A stretch of 64,000 bases of DNA from JAZOXB01 sp040096185 (GTDB lineage Bacteria > Bacillota > Clostridia > Oscillospirales > Oscillospiraceae), in NCBI RefSeq assembly GCF_040096185.1, contig NZ_JBBMFF010000244.1, positions 62,001-126,000 of the forward strand, written 5' to 3'. The notes under the pieces were generated by a model, which was not told the origin of the DNA, did no database searches, and worked only from the letters and a program-made list of their open reading frames with translations. Positions 1 through 7,697 of this stretch are shown piece after piece; position 1 is the first letter of the stretch; the number at the start of each line of letters is the position of its first letter. Made by a program: the position numbers and the translations under genes.

Positions 1-1188
1 GGTGTTCAGGAACTCACTTCTGACCATATCCCACGCACGGAAGGAATCATCAGATTCATGCTTCCAGCCCTGACGGTCACAGATGTAAACCCGGCACGAT
101 TCATAAACATCTTCCAGAAGGTCAACCACGATGGTTCGGAAATCGTTCTGTTTCTTTTCCAGTTCGGCCACGGCATCCATGAACACTTCATAGGCCAACT
201 TGCGCTTGGTGATACGGCCTTCCACCGTAACGGTGTCACGAATGGCGATATAGGGGGCATCCACAAACTTGATGTTGCCATCCGTGTTCAACATCAGGGG
301 ATCGGGGAACTGATTGGCAAAGAAGGTTTTGCCGCTGAAGGGTGCGCCGTAAAGCCACACAACCTTCTTCTTGGTGGCGTTCAGATCACGGCGTTCATTC
401 TTGGGAAGTAACATATAATCCCATCCTTTCTGACAATATTCTTCATACTCACACCATCCACAAAAATGGTTTGGGTTCTTGGGAAAGTCTGTGGCTTCAA
501 CCATGTGCTTCACATCGGTCAGGAAGTCCACAATCTTCATGGGGTTGTACTGAACCGGCATCAGCGTTGGTTCAGCATCTTTCAAGGCCGCTTGCAAGCG
601 GTCACGGAATTGGGAAAGGGTTTCGGTGCTTTTCTGCCTGATCTTGGGCTTTGGAACAATCAGGAAATACATATTTCTGATCCGGTGGCCGGGATGGGTC
701 AGTTCATACCAATACTTGTATTCGTGAAGCTGACCGGAAACGGCGTAGTTCTTGGCGTTGTTAGAATACTTGAAATCGTACAAATCAAACGCTTCAAATT
801 CATCCAAATCTTCACCGGTGATCAGCCCATCCAGCTTCAGGCCCTTCCCCACGGGAACCAGATAATCCATGAAGCCGATGAAATCAGCGTTCCCAATAGG
901 CAATTCAAAGGTTCCGCCCGGTGGCAACATGGCCTTTGCCTTGGGGATCATTGCTTCCAGCTTCATCATTTCATGAATGTGATCATCCGTCAGAACCGGG
1001 AAGCTGTTCTTGTAGAAGTCAAGGGCTTGTTCAACCCCTTCTTCAATGCCGGTGTGAAGGGCGGTGCCAAGGATCAGGGCGTTGTCTGCATCCGTGTTCG
1101 GGATCGTGTCTATCCCTTCCACATATCGCAAGCGGTATTTGTATGGGCATCTATCAAAGACTTCAACCCGGCTGTGGGAAACTCGCAT
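1..1188 (-). CDS. PD-(D/E)XK (RecB/Cas4-like) nuclease fused to a P-loop ATPase (partial)
   Basis: One uninterrupted leftward frame runs from the ATG at 1188 off the left edge (396 codons visible). Residues 1-258 are a RecB/Cas4-type nuclease. It has the usual N-terminus (SHSRVEVFDRCPYKYRLRYV), a core acidic/lysine motif in FDLYDFKYS near residue 140, and a C-terminal cysteine set CGWCEYEEYC typical of iron-sulfur Cas4/AddB-like nucleases. From about residue 259 a RecA/Sak4-like ATPase begins, with Walker A GAPFSGKT and a Walker-B-like TIVVDLLEDV. Phages usually carry these as DNA recombination or replication proteins. An internal ATG at 414 could start the ATPase alone, but no stop separates the two parts. 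It overlaps the upstream VRR-NUC gene by 79 bases and is the most distal visible gene of the early operon. Confidence 0.85.
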   Translation of the reverse strand, partial: MRVSHSRVEVFDRCPYKYRLRYVEGIDTIPNTDADNALILGTALHTGIEEGVEQALDFYKNSFPVLTDDHIHEMMKLEAMIPKAKAMLPPGGTFELPIGNADFIGFMDYLVPVGKGLKLDGLITGEDLDEFEAFDLYDFKYSNNAKNYAVSGQLHEYKYWYELTHPGHRIRNMYFLIVPKPKIRQKSTETLSQFRDRLQAALKDAEPTLMPVQYNPMKIVDFLTDVKHMVEATDFPKNPNHFCGWCEYEEYCQKGWDYMLLPKNERRDLNATKKKVVWLYGAPFSGKTFFANQFPDPLMLNTDGNIKFVDAPYIAIRDTVTVEGRITKRKLAYEVFMDAVAELEKKQNDFRTIVVDLLEDVYESCRVYICDRQGWKHESDDSFRAWDMVRSEFLNT

Positions 1189-1526
1189 TGTTTCACCCCT
1201 TTCACAATAGTCTTGAAGGCTTCAAAGCCTTCCGGGTAAAGGATGAACCCGAACCCCTGTGAACCGTTGATTTGGGCCAAATTACGCTTCTGAAGCACAG
1301 ATGGGGTTCCATCGGTGGCCTTCAGCTCCACTTCAAGGGCAATGCCCTTCACGGTGATCCGCATATCGGGAAGGCCGCTTTTCACATACCGGCTTCCACC
1401 CCAACGCTTTTCATAGAAGCCACAGGGCGGGGCGCTCATGCGGTCAACAGGTTCACCCAAGGGATATATCCCTTCAGCTTCCAGCCATTTCTTCAGGCGA
1501 TTTTCAAAGTTTTTTTCACCGGCCAT
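1110..1526 (-). CDS. VRR-NUC domain nuclease-like protein
   Basis: This is a 138-residue protein. The central GLPDM...LEVELKATDG...LQKRNLAQING pattern matches the VRR-NUC branch of the PD-(D/E)XK fold (D at the end of strand 2, ExK in strand 3, then S/Q-rich helix). These small phage proteins are thought to be structure-specific nucleases or Holliday-junction resolvase-like enzymes. The length is normal for a stand-alone VRR-NUC protein. It lies in the leftward early operon and its 3' end overlaps the start of the Cas4-like nuclease. Two nucleases side by side suggest a phage replication/recombination module. Confidence 0.8.
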   Translation of the reverse strand: MAGEKNFENRLKKWLEAEGIYPLGEPVDRMSAPPCGFYEKRWGGSRYVKSGLPDMRITVKGIALEVELKATDGTPSVLQKRNLAQINGSQGFGFILYPEGFEAFKTIVKGVKQCEFPTAGLKSLIDAHTNTACDMWKG

Positions 1527-1530
1527 CGGC

Positions 1531-1806
1531 TCACCCCTCCAACATCTGAATCAGGCTGTGAATACCTCTGACTTGGGTGAAGCCCTGAATTTTACCCGTT
1601 CCAGCGTAGAATTGGAACAGTTTATCATCAGACTTCCGCCAACAATGGAAATGTCCGGTTTGCTCATTCTTCAGTTGATATTCAATGCCGTGGGCTTCAA
1701 ACTGCTGAATGGCATAGGCGATCCGGTCGGGGTTCTTTGCAACCCGTTCTGAATGAACCTGTTTGGCATGATTTTTTAGGGCATCCCACACTTCATCCCT
1801 TGCCAT
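1531..1806 (-). CDS. phage early protein of unknown function
   Basis: I do not recognise the family. I place the start at the ATG at 1806 (MARDEVWDALKNHAKQ), giving 91 residues. The same frame extends to 1935, but that extension lies inside the upstream gene and looks non-coding. The protein is basic and soluble with no membrane segment. It has an aromatic-rich middle (GHFHCWRKSDDKLFQFYAGTGKI) that reads like a small alpha/beta fold. The 14-base overlap with the upstream gene suggests translational coupling. Confidence 0.6.
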   Translation of the reverse strand: MARDEVWDALKNHAKQVHSERVAKNPDRIAYAIQQFEAHGIEYQLKNEQTGHFHCWRKSDDKLFQFYAGTGKIQGFTQVRGIHSLIQMLEG

Positions 1807-2200
1807 CGGCCCCACCACCTTCCGCCAAATAGTCACACCATGCAAGGAAGGCACGGCGCAACGGGTTAGTGTTGCCATCATCGGCCCATCCTGCAAAGCC
1901 AATCCACCCATCCCGGTTGAAGCTGATACATTCACGCCGGGTGAAATAGTGGGCGTTCATGTAGATGTAACACTCGGTAATGTGGCCGTTGGTGGCCTTC
2001 TTCATGTCAACCCGTTTGCTCAAAGTCATGGTGACGGAAGTTTCACCGGCCTTATTGGATTTCTTCAATTCCTTCTGAAGCATCATACAAAGGATCAAAA
2101 TATCACCTTCATCAATGCCGTCATAGGTCAGGCCCTTGGCGCTGAAATACTCCCGAAGTTCATTATTGGTGCAAACAGGTTCAAAGCCCCGGCAACTCAT
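1793..2200 (-). CDS. phage early protein of unknown function
   Basis: This is a 135-residue soluble protein that I cannot assign. It has Cys and aromatic residues spread through it (ECYIYMNAHYFTRRECISF, WIGFAGWADD) and no classical motif. It starts at ATG 2200, overlapping the upstream gene by 4 bases (ATGA type). It overlaps the next gene by 14 bases, which supports its place in one polycistronic early transcript with the nuclease genes downstream. Confidence 0.65.
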   Translation of the reverse strand: MSCRGFEPVCTNNELREYFSAKGLTYDGIDEGDILILCMMLQKELKKSNKAGETSVTMTLSKRVDMKKATNGHITECYIYMNAHYFTRRECISFNRDGWIGFAGWADDGNTNPLRRAFLAWCDYLAEGGGADGKG

Positions 2201-2643
2201 GACTTATCCCCTTTCAGGGTGATCTTCACATAACCGGCCTTGGCGGTGGTCTTGGAACACTCGGAAGCAATGTCCGGGTATTTCTTCTTCAGCTTGGCGG
2301 AATCAATGCTGGTGGCATTGGTGGGCTTCACAAGGGTAAGGTTCAGAACATCGGATTCAAACTTATCCACGCCGAACTTCACCATTGCTTCATACAGCTT
2401 GGCCTTCATTTCCTTTTCCTGATCCTCAATGGCCTTCTTGTGGGCGGTCAAGGAAGCAATGGCGTTCAGGGTGGCAAGCTGGGTGTTCTTGAACTCCTGA
2501 AGGGCCGTTTCTTCATCGAAGGTGGCCGAACCACAGGCGTTCGGGTTTTCCTGACAGGAATCAGGGCAAGTGTGGAACTCCGGGCATTTGTGGCAACACC
2601 CATCAAATTTTCCACGGGGGCAAGCATTTTCACATTTGATCAT
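2197..2643 (-). CDS. Cys-rich phage protein, Gp157-like coiled coil
   Basis: 148 residues. The first about 40 contain eight cysteines (CENACPRGKFDGCCHKC...), consistent with one or two zinc sites. The rest is a charged helix (IASLTAHKKAIEDQEKEMKAKLYEAMVKFGVDKFES) followed by a short beta region ending in GYVKITLKGD. The helical part and the 'VDKFESDVLNLTLVKPTNATSID' section resemble siphophage Gp157-type proteins linked to phage resistance or replication. That link is by pattern only. It overlaps both neighbours by 4 bases. Confidence 0.6.
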   Translation of the reverse strand: MIKCENACPRGKFDGCCHKCPEFHTCPDSCQENPNACGSATFDEETALQEFKNTQLATLNAIASLTAHKKAIEDQEKEMKAKLYEAMVKFGVDKFESDVLNLTLVKPTNATSIDSAKLKKKYPDIASECSKTTAKAGYVKITLKGDKS

Positions 2644-3221
2644 TTTTCGGGTTCTCCTTTCAGATAAACATTCAACTGCTTCAGGCCGAAAGCGGAAGCG
2701 GCTTCATGGTTGTCAAAATAAATGTCGATCTGGTTTTCACCGTATTTGTCAATCACCCATTGGGCGGGGCGATCCTGAACGATGTATTCACCCAAGCCTT
2801 CCACTTCCACCACGGTTCCCAAAGGAAGCGGGGAAGCACAGGAAACACCAGCCTTCAGTTCCACACCAGCGGCACCATACACAATGCCGTTGGGCCGGTT
2901 CTTGGCCCATTCGCCGCAACACTTTTCACAGGAACAATAGGCGGTAATTCTGAAACTGCCCAACAGCACCGGTTCAGGTTCGGCGGGTTCTTCCACCAGC
3001 GGGGTTTCCACCGGCTCCAAGGTCACATCCGGGATCACGGCGGTAAGCTGATCCGGTTCAATGGGGGCATCCGGGGCCTTGCTGTTGACAGCAGAACAGC
3101 GCCCAAATACAAACCCCATTGCAAGGCCCATCAGAAGGGCCACAAGGAACATCCGCCTGAACCGCTGGTTAAGGGCTTTGCGGCGCTGTTGCCGCTTGCT
3201 CATACTTTCTGAATAGTTCAT
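2640..3221 (-). CDS. membrane-anchored 3D-domain protein
   Basis: 193 residues. A basic N-terminus is followed by one membrane segment (about residues 24-40, MFLVALLMGLAMGFVFG). A Pro/Glu-rich linker follows, then a 3D (double-psi beta-barrel) domain beginning FRITAYCSCEKCCGEWA and ending in DRPAQWVIDKYGENQIDIYFDNHEAA, with the Asp residues that name the domain. 3D domains occur in cell-wall hydrolases such as lytic transglycosylases. A surface role in an early operon is unusual. I chose ATG 3221 because AGAAAGGAC stands 7 bases upstream. It overlaps the helicase gene by 53 bases. Confidence 0.75.
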   Translation of the reverse strand: MNYSESMSKRQQRRKALNQRFRRMFLVALLMGLAMGFVFGRCSAVNSKAPDAPIEPDQLTAVIPDVTLEPVETPLVEEPAEPEPVLLGSFRITAYCSCEKCCGEWAKNRPNGIVYGAAGVELKAGVSCASPLPLGTVVEVEGLGEYIVQDRPAQWVIDKYGENQIDIYFDNHEAASAFGLKQLNVYLKGEPEK

Positions 3222-4527
3222 CGGTATAGTCCTTTCTCATTTCCAAAGTAGAAAGAATATCTTCTTCAACCGTTCCCGGACAGATCATCAGGTAATAGAA
3301 GCAGGGCCGTTCTTGCCCAAGGCGGTGAATACGCTTTTGGGATTGCTCCCACAGTTCCGAACCTTGGGGAAGGCTGAAATAAATGATTTTGTTGGCAAGC
3401 TGGAAGTTGCCGCCCATTGCACCGGCCTGATACTGAATGAAGGTAATGCTGTTGTGCTGGTAGCGGTAAGCATCCAAGTTCTTTTCTTCACCGGAAAGAA
3501 CAGACACAGGCCGGTTCAGGCCCTTGGCAATCCCCTTCAGGCGTTCCATTTCTTCCGTGAAGTTATAGAACACAATCAAGCGATCTTCCGTGCTGTTCAC
3601 CAAATCCCGGAAGGCTTCATAACGGGCCGGGTTATATAGGCCGCAAAGCTGACGGGCGTAAAGGCGGCGGGTCAAACTGGTATCACCGATCAATTCCCGT
3701 TCACAATGGGCATTGGAACCGTAGAAATCCGCATCCAGTTCAAATTCACCAAGGTTGGCGCTGTCAATCGCAATATAGCGATCATTCCAGAACTTCCAAT
3801 AAAGGGGTGAAGGGCGGGTTTTGACCTTGATCCAGTTCCGTTTTGGAAGGCTGATCCCGGCCTGTTCGGTAGTCATGAAAACGGCCCCATGTTCGGCCAG
3901 CTTCATCTTCAGCCGGTCAACATTCTTATAGCCGGTAATCTGTTGCCGCCAAAATCCATCGGTTTCAACCCATTCCGTTTGAATGTACTGCTTCCAGAAC
4001 AGTTCCTTTGAAATCTTCCACCCCAACAGTTGGCATTGGCTCCACAGGTTTTCATACTTGCCGCCCGTGGGGGTGCCTGACAGAAGGATCACATTATCCG
4101 GTTTCAGCCCAAGAATGAACTTTGACCGTTTGGCGTTCTCGTTCTGGATCAGGGAACTTTCATCCAACATCAGCGTGAAGCCGGTCAGGGTTTTCAGCAC
4201 ATTCCGCCTGAAAGTCAGTTCGTAGTTGATCACGCCAATCATCAGGGTTGGAACTTCATGCTGAACCTGTTCAAAGAACCATTTGAAGGTTTTGGGGTTG
4301 GTCAGATCGAATACACAATTCCGGGTGTAGTAATCTTGAAAATGTTCAATCCAGTCTTGAACCTTTGAACATTGACACACCACCAGATTGATCCGCTTGT
4401 TCAGCTTCATCATTTTTTCGGAACCAACAAAGGTTTTCCCAAGGCCCATATCAAGGTAATAGGCCACCCGGTTCTTCCCCTCGGTTTCGTCAAGGGCCTG
4501 TTGTTGGTGCTGGAACAGCGTGATCAT
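3169..4527 (-). CDS. SNF2-family DEAD/DEAH-box helicase
   Basis: 452 residues, a typical size for phage SNF2 helicases. Visible motifs are Q/HQ at the N-terminus (FQHQQQAL), Walker A MGLGKTF at about 27-33, a DEAD-like box LDESS at about 121, motif III LLSGTP, and motif VI QSQKRIHRLGQ near residue 410. The enzyme would use ATP to translocate on dsDNA. It belongs with the nucleases and Sak4-like ATPase of the same operon as a replication/recombination set. It starts 4 bases inside the upstream gene. Confidence 0.9.
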   Translation of the reverse strand: MITLFQHQQQALDETEGKNRVAYYLDMGLGKTFVGSEKMMKLNKRINLVVCQCSKVQDWIEHFQDYYTRNCVFDLTNPKTFKWFFEQVQHEVPTLMIGVINYELTFRRNVLKTLTGFTLMLDESSLIQNENAKRSKFILGLKPDNVILLSGTPTGGKYENLWSQCQLLGWKISKELFWKQYIQTEWVETDGFWRQQITGYKNVDRLKMKLAEHGAVFMTTEQAGISLPKRNWIKVKTRPSPLYWKFWNDRYIAIDSANLGEFELDADFYGSNAHCERELIGDTSLTRRLYARQLCGLYNPARYEAFRDLVNSTEDRLIVFYNFTEEMERLKGIAKGLNRPVSVLSGEEKNLDAYRYQHNSITFIQYQAGAMGGNFQLANKIIYFSLPQGSELWEQSQKRIHRLGQERPCFYYLMICPGTVEEDILSTLEMRKDYTDELFRKYEQAATAPQSP

Positions 4528-4892
4528 AGGGTTTCAGGGCCTTCAATCATGGAAAGGTAATTTTCCACATTCACACCACGGGAAAGAAGTTCGGCCTTCA
4601 TAGCCATTCCCAAGGGGCTGTTCAGGGCGTAATCACTCACCTGCTCCGGGGAAAGGGAAGTGATGTTAAACAAGGACTGTTTCACCAACTCGGAATGACC
4701 GCCACCGAAGGGGTCAAAAGGGCAACAGTCAGGGGTGGCTTCAATGTCACGAACCACCATAGCCACCACCACGCCGGGGCGGTTCTTCAGCATCTTCACC
4801 GTGTTCAACAGGTGATCGGTTCCCATTTCTGCGGGGCGGAAAGCCTGTCCACCGGCTCCAATCCACAAGGTTCCATCAAATCTGGTTTTCAT
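4524..4892 (-). CDS. phage early protein of unknown function
   Basis: 122 residues, not recognised. The N-terminal half (GTDHLLNTVKMLKNRPGVVVAMVVRDIEA) looks like an alpha/beta unit. The middle has CCPFDPFGGGHSELVKQSLFNI, and the C-terminus is helical. The stop overlaps the ATG of the SNF2 helicase, so the two are probably co-translated. An AGAAAAGGAG-type ribosome site precedes the ATG at 4892. Confidence 0.6.
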   Translation of the reverse strand: MKTRFDGTLWIGAGGQAFRPAEMGTDHLLNTVKMLKNRPGVVVAMVVRDIEATPDCCPFDPFGGGHSELVKQSLFNITSLSPEQVSDYALNSPLGMAMKAELLSRGVNVENYLSMIEGPETL

Positions 4893-4915
4893 TGCTTTTA
4901 CTCCTTTTCTAAAAA

Positions 4916-5344
4916 TCAGGCCGTAAGGCCGAAGAAAGAATTGAACTGATCAGCACCCACATAATCACGGAACTTGGTGGGGTTGATGTAGTAATTCCAG
5001 CAAGCGCCGGTTCCGGGAACAGCGTTCCCGAAGGGAAGAAGGCCACGCTGAAGGCCGATTCTGACAAACTGATCAGATTTGCCCATGCACCGGGCGGCTT
5101 CCTTCACGCTGATCTTCTTGATGGGCGGTTCCGCAACCGGGGCGGCTCCATAACCCATCAGGTAATCAAAGGAAACGCCGGTTGCATCGGCAAGGGCCTT
5201 GATACGGTCAGGGCCGGGGGTGTTCTTCCCGGAAAGGTATTGGCTGATAGCGGCCTTGGAAGCCCCGGCCTGTTCAGACAGGGCGGATTGGCTCATATTG
5301 GCCTGTTCCATGGCGTTCTTCAAACGCTCTGCAAAGGTGGTCAT
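4916..5344 (-). CDS. XRE-type HTH regulator with extra DNA-binding-like C-terminus
   Basis: 142 residues from ATG 5344, which has AAAGGAG 8 bases upstream; an earlier in-frame ATG at 5362 is less well placed. Residues about 5-60 are a classic Cro/C1 HTH (LKNAMEQANMSQSALSEQAGASKAAISQYLSGKNTPGPDRIKALADATGVSFDYLMG). The C-terminal part (ISVKEAARCMGKSDQFVRIGLQRGLLPFGNAV) resembles an excisionase-like winged HTH, so the protein may contact DNA with two domains. It is probably a mid-operon phage regulator. Confidence 0.8.
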   Translation of the reverse strand: MTTFAERLKNAMEQANMSQSALSEQAGASKAAISQYLSGKNTPGPDRIKALADATGVSFDYLMGYGAAPVAEPPIKKISVKEAARCMGKSDQFVRIGLQRGLLPFGNAVPGTGACWNYYINPTKFRDYVGADQFNSFFGLTA

Positions 5345-5358
5345 TGTGCGTACTCCTT

Positions 5359-6204
5359 TCATTTTTGTGGTTCGGCTTCTGCAAGCCGCTTCCGAAGTTC
5401 GGTCATAAATTCACGGGTTCGGTTGATCGGAAGGCCAGCGGCAAGGCGTTCATCTTCAAAAGCAAAACGGATTTCCAGTTGATCAACTGAATAATCAGCC
5501 CGGAAGGTTCGCCAAGTCCGGTGTTCCATGTCCAACAGCTTTGCCCACAGATCGGGAAAATGTTTTCGCAAGTTCCGTAATTCTTCAAGGCTCTGCAACG
5601 GACAGCACCAACAGGAAACCCGGTGGAAAATCTCATACAAGCCACCCCAATCAAAACCGTGGGAATAGCAGTATTTCAAACAATCGGCTTCCGTCCAACC
5701 CCATTCCGCCAATGGGTGACGGTGTTCGGGGTTCTGATTGTGTTCCCGTTCCAACCGGTATTCTTCATCAGCCGCAAGGCCAATCAACTGAATAACGGTG
5801 TATTCTTCACGAAGATGGGCGAGATACCTATTGATGATTCTGGTTTTCAATTCAGCAGTACACCAACGGGCTTGCGGCCCCGGCCAGCTTTGACCTTTTT
5901 TATCTTGCAATTCAGGGTTGTGGCGCTTGGGTTGGTATTCAAACATAAACCAATCAAAAGATTTTGGATTTTGAACCCGTGTGAACTTGATTCCCGCATC
6001 CATGAAGATTTTTTCAAGCTGGTTGATATGCTCCATCATGGCCGGGAACTCCATCCATGTGTCACAGTACACCACTTCATGAAGGGGATATGTGACAGGA
6101 TCGGTCTTGTGTCGGGCCAGCCATTCAAGGCCAAGGGCGGTGGAATCCTTACCACCCGAAAGGGATAGAACCCAATATTCGGGTTTCGGGTTTATTTCAT
6201 TCAT
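5359..6204 (-). CDS. phage PAPS-reductase-family PP-loop ATPase
   Basis: 281 residues. The PP-loop SLSGGKDSTALGLEWLA lies near residue 14. VVYCDTWMEFPAM (adenylate-binding region) and a Cys-containing C-terminal part (FHRVSCWCCPLQSLEELRNLRKHFPDLW) follow. The WCCP-L-type motif is typical of phage 'phosphoadenosine phosphosulfate reductase family' proteins, which adenylate a substrate and may thiolate or modify DNA or RNA. True sulfate reduction is unlikely here because no other cysteine pathway gene is present. It overlaps the XRE gene by 4 bases at its unused upstream start. It is one of three PP-loop proteins in this window. Confidence 0.85.
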   Translation of the reverse strand: MNEINPKPEYWVLSLSGGKDSTALGLEWLARHKTDPVTYPLHEVVYCDTWMEFPAMMEHINQLEKIFMDAGIKFTRVQNPKSFDWFMFEYQPKRHNPELQDKKGQSWPGPQARWCTAELKTRIINRYLAHLREEYTVIQLIGLAADEEYRLEREHNQNPEHRHPLAEWGWTEADCLKYCYSHGFDWGGLYEIFHRVSCWCCPLQSLEELRNLRKHFPDLWAKLLDMEHRTWRTFRADYSVDQLEIRFAFEDERLAAGLPINRTREFMTELRKRLAEAEPQK

Positions 6205-6210
6205 TGGTTA

Positions 6211-6831
6211 TCACTCCTGTTCTTCAAAGGCCACTTCACATTCTCCACAGAGAACATGAACTTCCTTGGTGGCCCGGATGATGGTTCCGCAACAGGGGCA
6301 AACATACTTACGGGAACTTGATCCCCCCCCCTTTCGGGAACCCTTCAGCGGATTGGTACGGGGCCGAACCAGACAGAACCCGGACTTACCAAGGGATTTC
6401 ACAAAGGCTTCAGCTTGCGGGTTTAGGGTGGTTTTGTGCCATCCATACTTTTCGCCTTTCTCCACGGTCAGCCCGTGGGCTTCAGCAGTTTCCTTGAACT
6501 TCCGGTTGTGGTAAGAACCAGAACGGGAAGTGTCTTGAACTTTGTCCTGAAGGTTCTGAAGGTGAACCATTTCGTGAAGCAAGGTTCCACAGGTTTCTTC
6601 AAAGGGGCGGTTCAGGTATTCGGCACACAGGTTGATTTCGTAATAGCCGCCTTCCTTGGTGCCGTCTTGCCACGCCTTCCAACCGGTACACCACCCATAG
6701 GTCCCACGGGTATGATCCGGGGAAACGGTGATCACAGGCTTTTCCAGTTTCCCTTCAAAGAAGGCTTTGTTGAACTTTGAAAACAAGGTTTCAAGTTCAT
6801 CAATGACCGGTTTCAAACTGACTTCATTCAT
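6211..6831 (-). CDS. SprT-like zinc metalloprotease domain protein
   Basis: 206 residues. The SprT/Spartan-type active site HEMVHLQN lies near residue 85, with a further histidine in SGSYHNRKFKETAEAHGL. A zinc ribbon at the C-terminus reads CPCCGTIIRAT...VLCGEC. Spartan-like proteases can cut DNA-protein crosslinks; the phage role is not established. It follows the small Cro-like gene, with a palindromic operator-like site (6849-6864) in the gap just upstream of its start. Confidence 0.85.
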   Translation of the reverse strand: MNEVSLKPVIDELETLFSKFNKAFFEGKLEKPVITVSPDHTRGTYGWCTGWKAWQDGTKEGGYYEINLCAEYLNRPFEETCGTLLHEMVHLQNLQDKVQDTSRSGSYHNRKFKETAEAHGLTVEKGEKYGWHKTTLNPQAEAFVKSLGKSGFCLVRPRTNPLKGSRKGGGSSSRKYVCPCCGTIIRATKEVHVLCGECEVAFEEQE

Positions 6832-6848
6832 GATTCTTACTCCTTGCG

Positions 6849-6864
6849 GTGTCCTTTAGGACAC
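6849..6864. promoter_or_regulatory. palindromic operator-like site O2
   Basis: The 16-base perfect palindrome GTGTCCTTTAGGACAC lies at the 3' end of the small XRE gene and just ahead of the SprT-like gene. An identical copy sits at 7541-7556 over the early promoter. Exact repetition of a palindrome in a phage switch region is the usual signature of a repressor operator. Which of the two regulators binds is inferred, not shown. Confidence 0.65.
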
Positions 6865-7062
6865 TTTCGCATCAAAAAAAATTCCCACCGGGGTTTCAAG
6901 GTTCAGAAAATCCACGATCTTCTGAATCTCGCCTTGGGTGAACTCCGAACCCCCATTACACTTTCGGTAAAAGGCGGATCGGGAAATCCCAAGGACTTCA
7001 CACAGCTTGGCACGGGTGACACCCCGAACAGACATTTCATATTCCAAGCGGGCCTTGTTCAT
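6856..7062 (-). CDS. small Cro-like HTH protein
   Basis: 68 residues from ATG 7062, chosen because AAAGGATG stands about 9 bases upstream. The same frame continues to 7185 without a good ribosome site. The whole protein is a compact HTH (MSVRGVTRAKLCEVLGISRSAFYRKCNGGSEFTQGEIQKIVDFLNL). Its position as the second gene of the early operon, opposite the CI-like repressor, suggests a Cro role. Its 3' end overlaps the O2 palindrome, so binding there would feed back on its own transcript or on downstream genes. Confidence 0.75.
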   Translation of the reverse strand: MNKARLEYEMSVRGVTRAKLCEVLGISRSAFYRKCNGGSEFTQGEIQKIVDFLNLETPVGIFFDAKVS

Positions 7063-7261
7063 TCGCTCACATCCTTTCTTCAAAAATAGAACAGCCAAAG
7101 CCCCAACAAGCAATTTCCGGGCGGTCATATCTTTTACATGGGGATTGATACCCAATACCCGAACCCATAAACCGGGGGCGCTCATGTTGTCGCTGTTGCC
7201 CTGCCATCATCAGCACCGGTGGGGCGGTTCCGGTGGACGGGCCATCAGGCCCGTTTCGGCT
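7063..7261. other. 199-base gap in the phage early operon
   Basis: This stretch lies between two small leftward genes. It holds a GC-rich segment (7205-7255) with CCACCGGAACCGCCCC-type inverted pieces and an in-frame extension of the Cro-like gene. That extension could encode a hydrophobic stretch (ARKLLVGALAVLFL), but I see no convincing start for it. I cannot support a gene here. Confidence 0.4.
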
Positions 7262-7501
7262 TTAAGAATTGAAACATCCTTCTCCGATCACTGCGAAGTA
7301 ATGCCAACGAAATTCTTCATCAGCTTTAAGAAGGCGAACCTTGATCCCAAATTGGTGCATACCGCTGAAGCGCCTATCGCAAGCCCATTTATGAATTGCA
7401 ATTTCTTTGGCTTCTTTGGCGGTTTTCGCTTCAACATGGATGATCCAACTTTGTTCCCCGCCTTTCTTTGTATAAAAACGAACTTCATAATACTTACTCA
7501 T
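7262..7501 (-). CDS. first gene of the phage early operon, unknown function
   Basis: 79 residues from ATG 7501, with AAAGGGG upstream. It is a small alpha/beta protein (YYEVRFYTKKGGEQSWIIHVEAKTAKEAKEIAIHKW) resembling short phage proteins of unknown role. A second frame of similar length covers the same bases but lacks a ribosome site. As the first gene after the early promoter and operator it will be the most directly controlled by the repressor. Confidence 0.65.
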   Translation of the reverse strand: MSKYYEVRFYTKKGGEQSWIIHVEAKTAKEAKEIAIHKWACDRRFSGMHQFGIKVRLLKADEEFRWHYFAVIGEGCFNS

Positions 7502-7540
7502 ATCTCATATACCCCTTTCGGTGTCTTATTCGCTTTTACC

Positions 7541-7556
7541 GTGTCCTTTAGGACAC
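7541..7556. promoter_or_regulatory. palindromic operator-like site O1
   Basis: A perfect palindrome GTGTCC-TTTA-GGACAC, identical to the one at 6849-6864. It lies 4 bases downstream of the leftward -10 box, so a bound repressor would cover the transcription start. Half-site-like GTGTC/GACAC sequences also occur at 7521-7525 and inside the rightward promoter at 7649-7653. Confidence 0.7.
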
Positions 7557-7560
7557 CATC

Positions 7561-7589
7561 ATAGTATCACACCCCTTGTCGCTTGTCAA
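7561..7589 (-). promoter_or_regulatory. leftward phage early promoter
   Basis: On the minus strand TTGACA (7589-7584) is followed after 17 bases by TACTAT (7566-7561). Both boxes are near consensus. Transcription would start about 7554, inside the O1 palindrome, and run through the whole early operon. Confidence 0.75.
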
Positions 7590-7638
7590 CCCCATTTGTG
7601 GATTAAAAGAAACTTTTTTTGTTTTTTCGCTTTAGGGG

Positions 7639-7667
7639 TTGCAAAAAAGACACATTGCGGTTATACT
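7639..7667 (+). promoter_or_regulatory. promoter of the CI-like repressor
   Basis: TTGCAA (7639-7644), a 17-base spacer and TATACT (7662-7667) precede the repressor start at 7698. The spacer contains GACAC (7649-7653), a half-site of the operator palindrome, consistent with autoregulation. Confidence 0.65.
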
Positions 7668-7697
7668 GTTGTTACTAACCGTGAAAGGGGTGTTGAT

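Noticed and set aside
466..1239. Long rightward frame opposite the Cas4-like nuclease
   Set aside because: It is an antisense reading of a clearly recognisable protein, with no ribosome site and no known domain.
5359..6204. True sulfate-assimilation enzyme (CysH)
   Set aside because: No sulfate pathway gene is nearby, the gene is in a phage early operon, and the cysteine motif differs from the CysH C-terminus.
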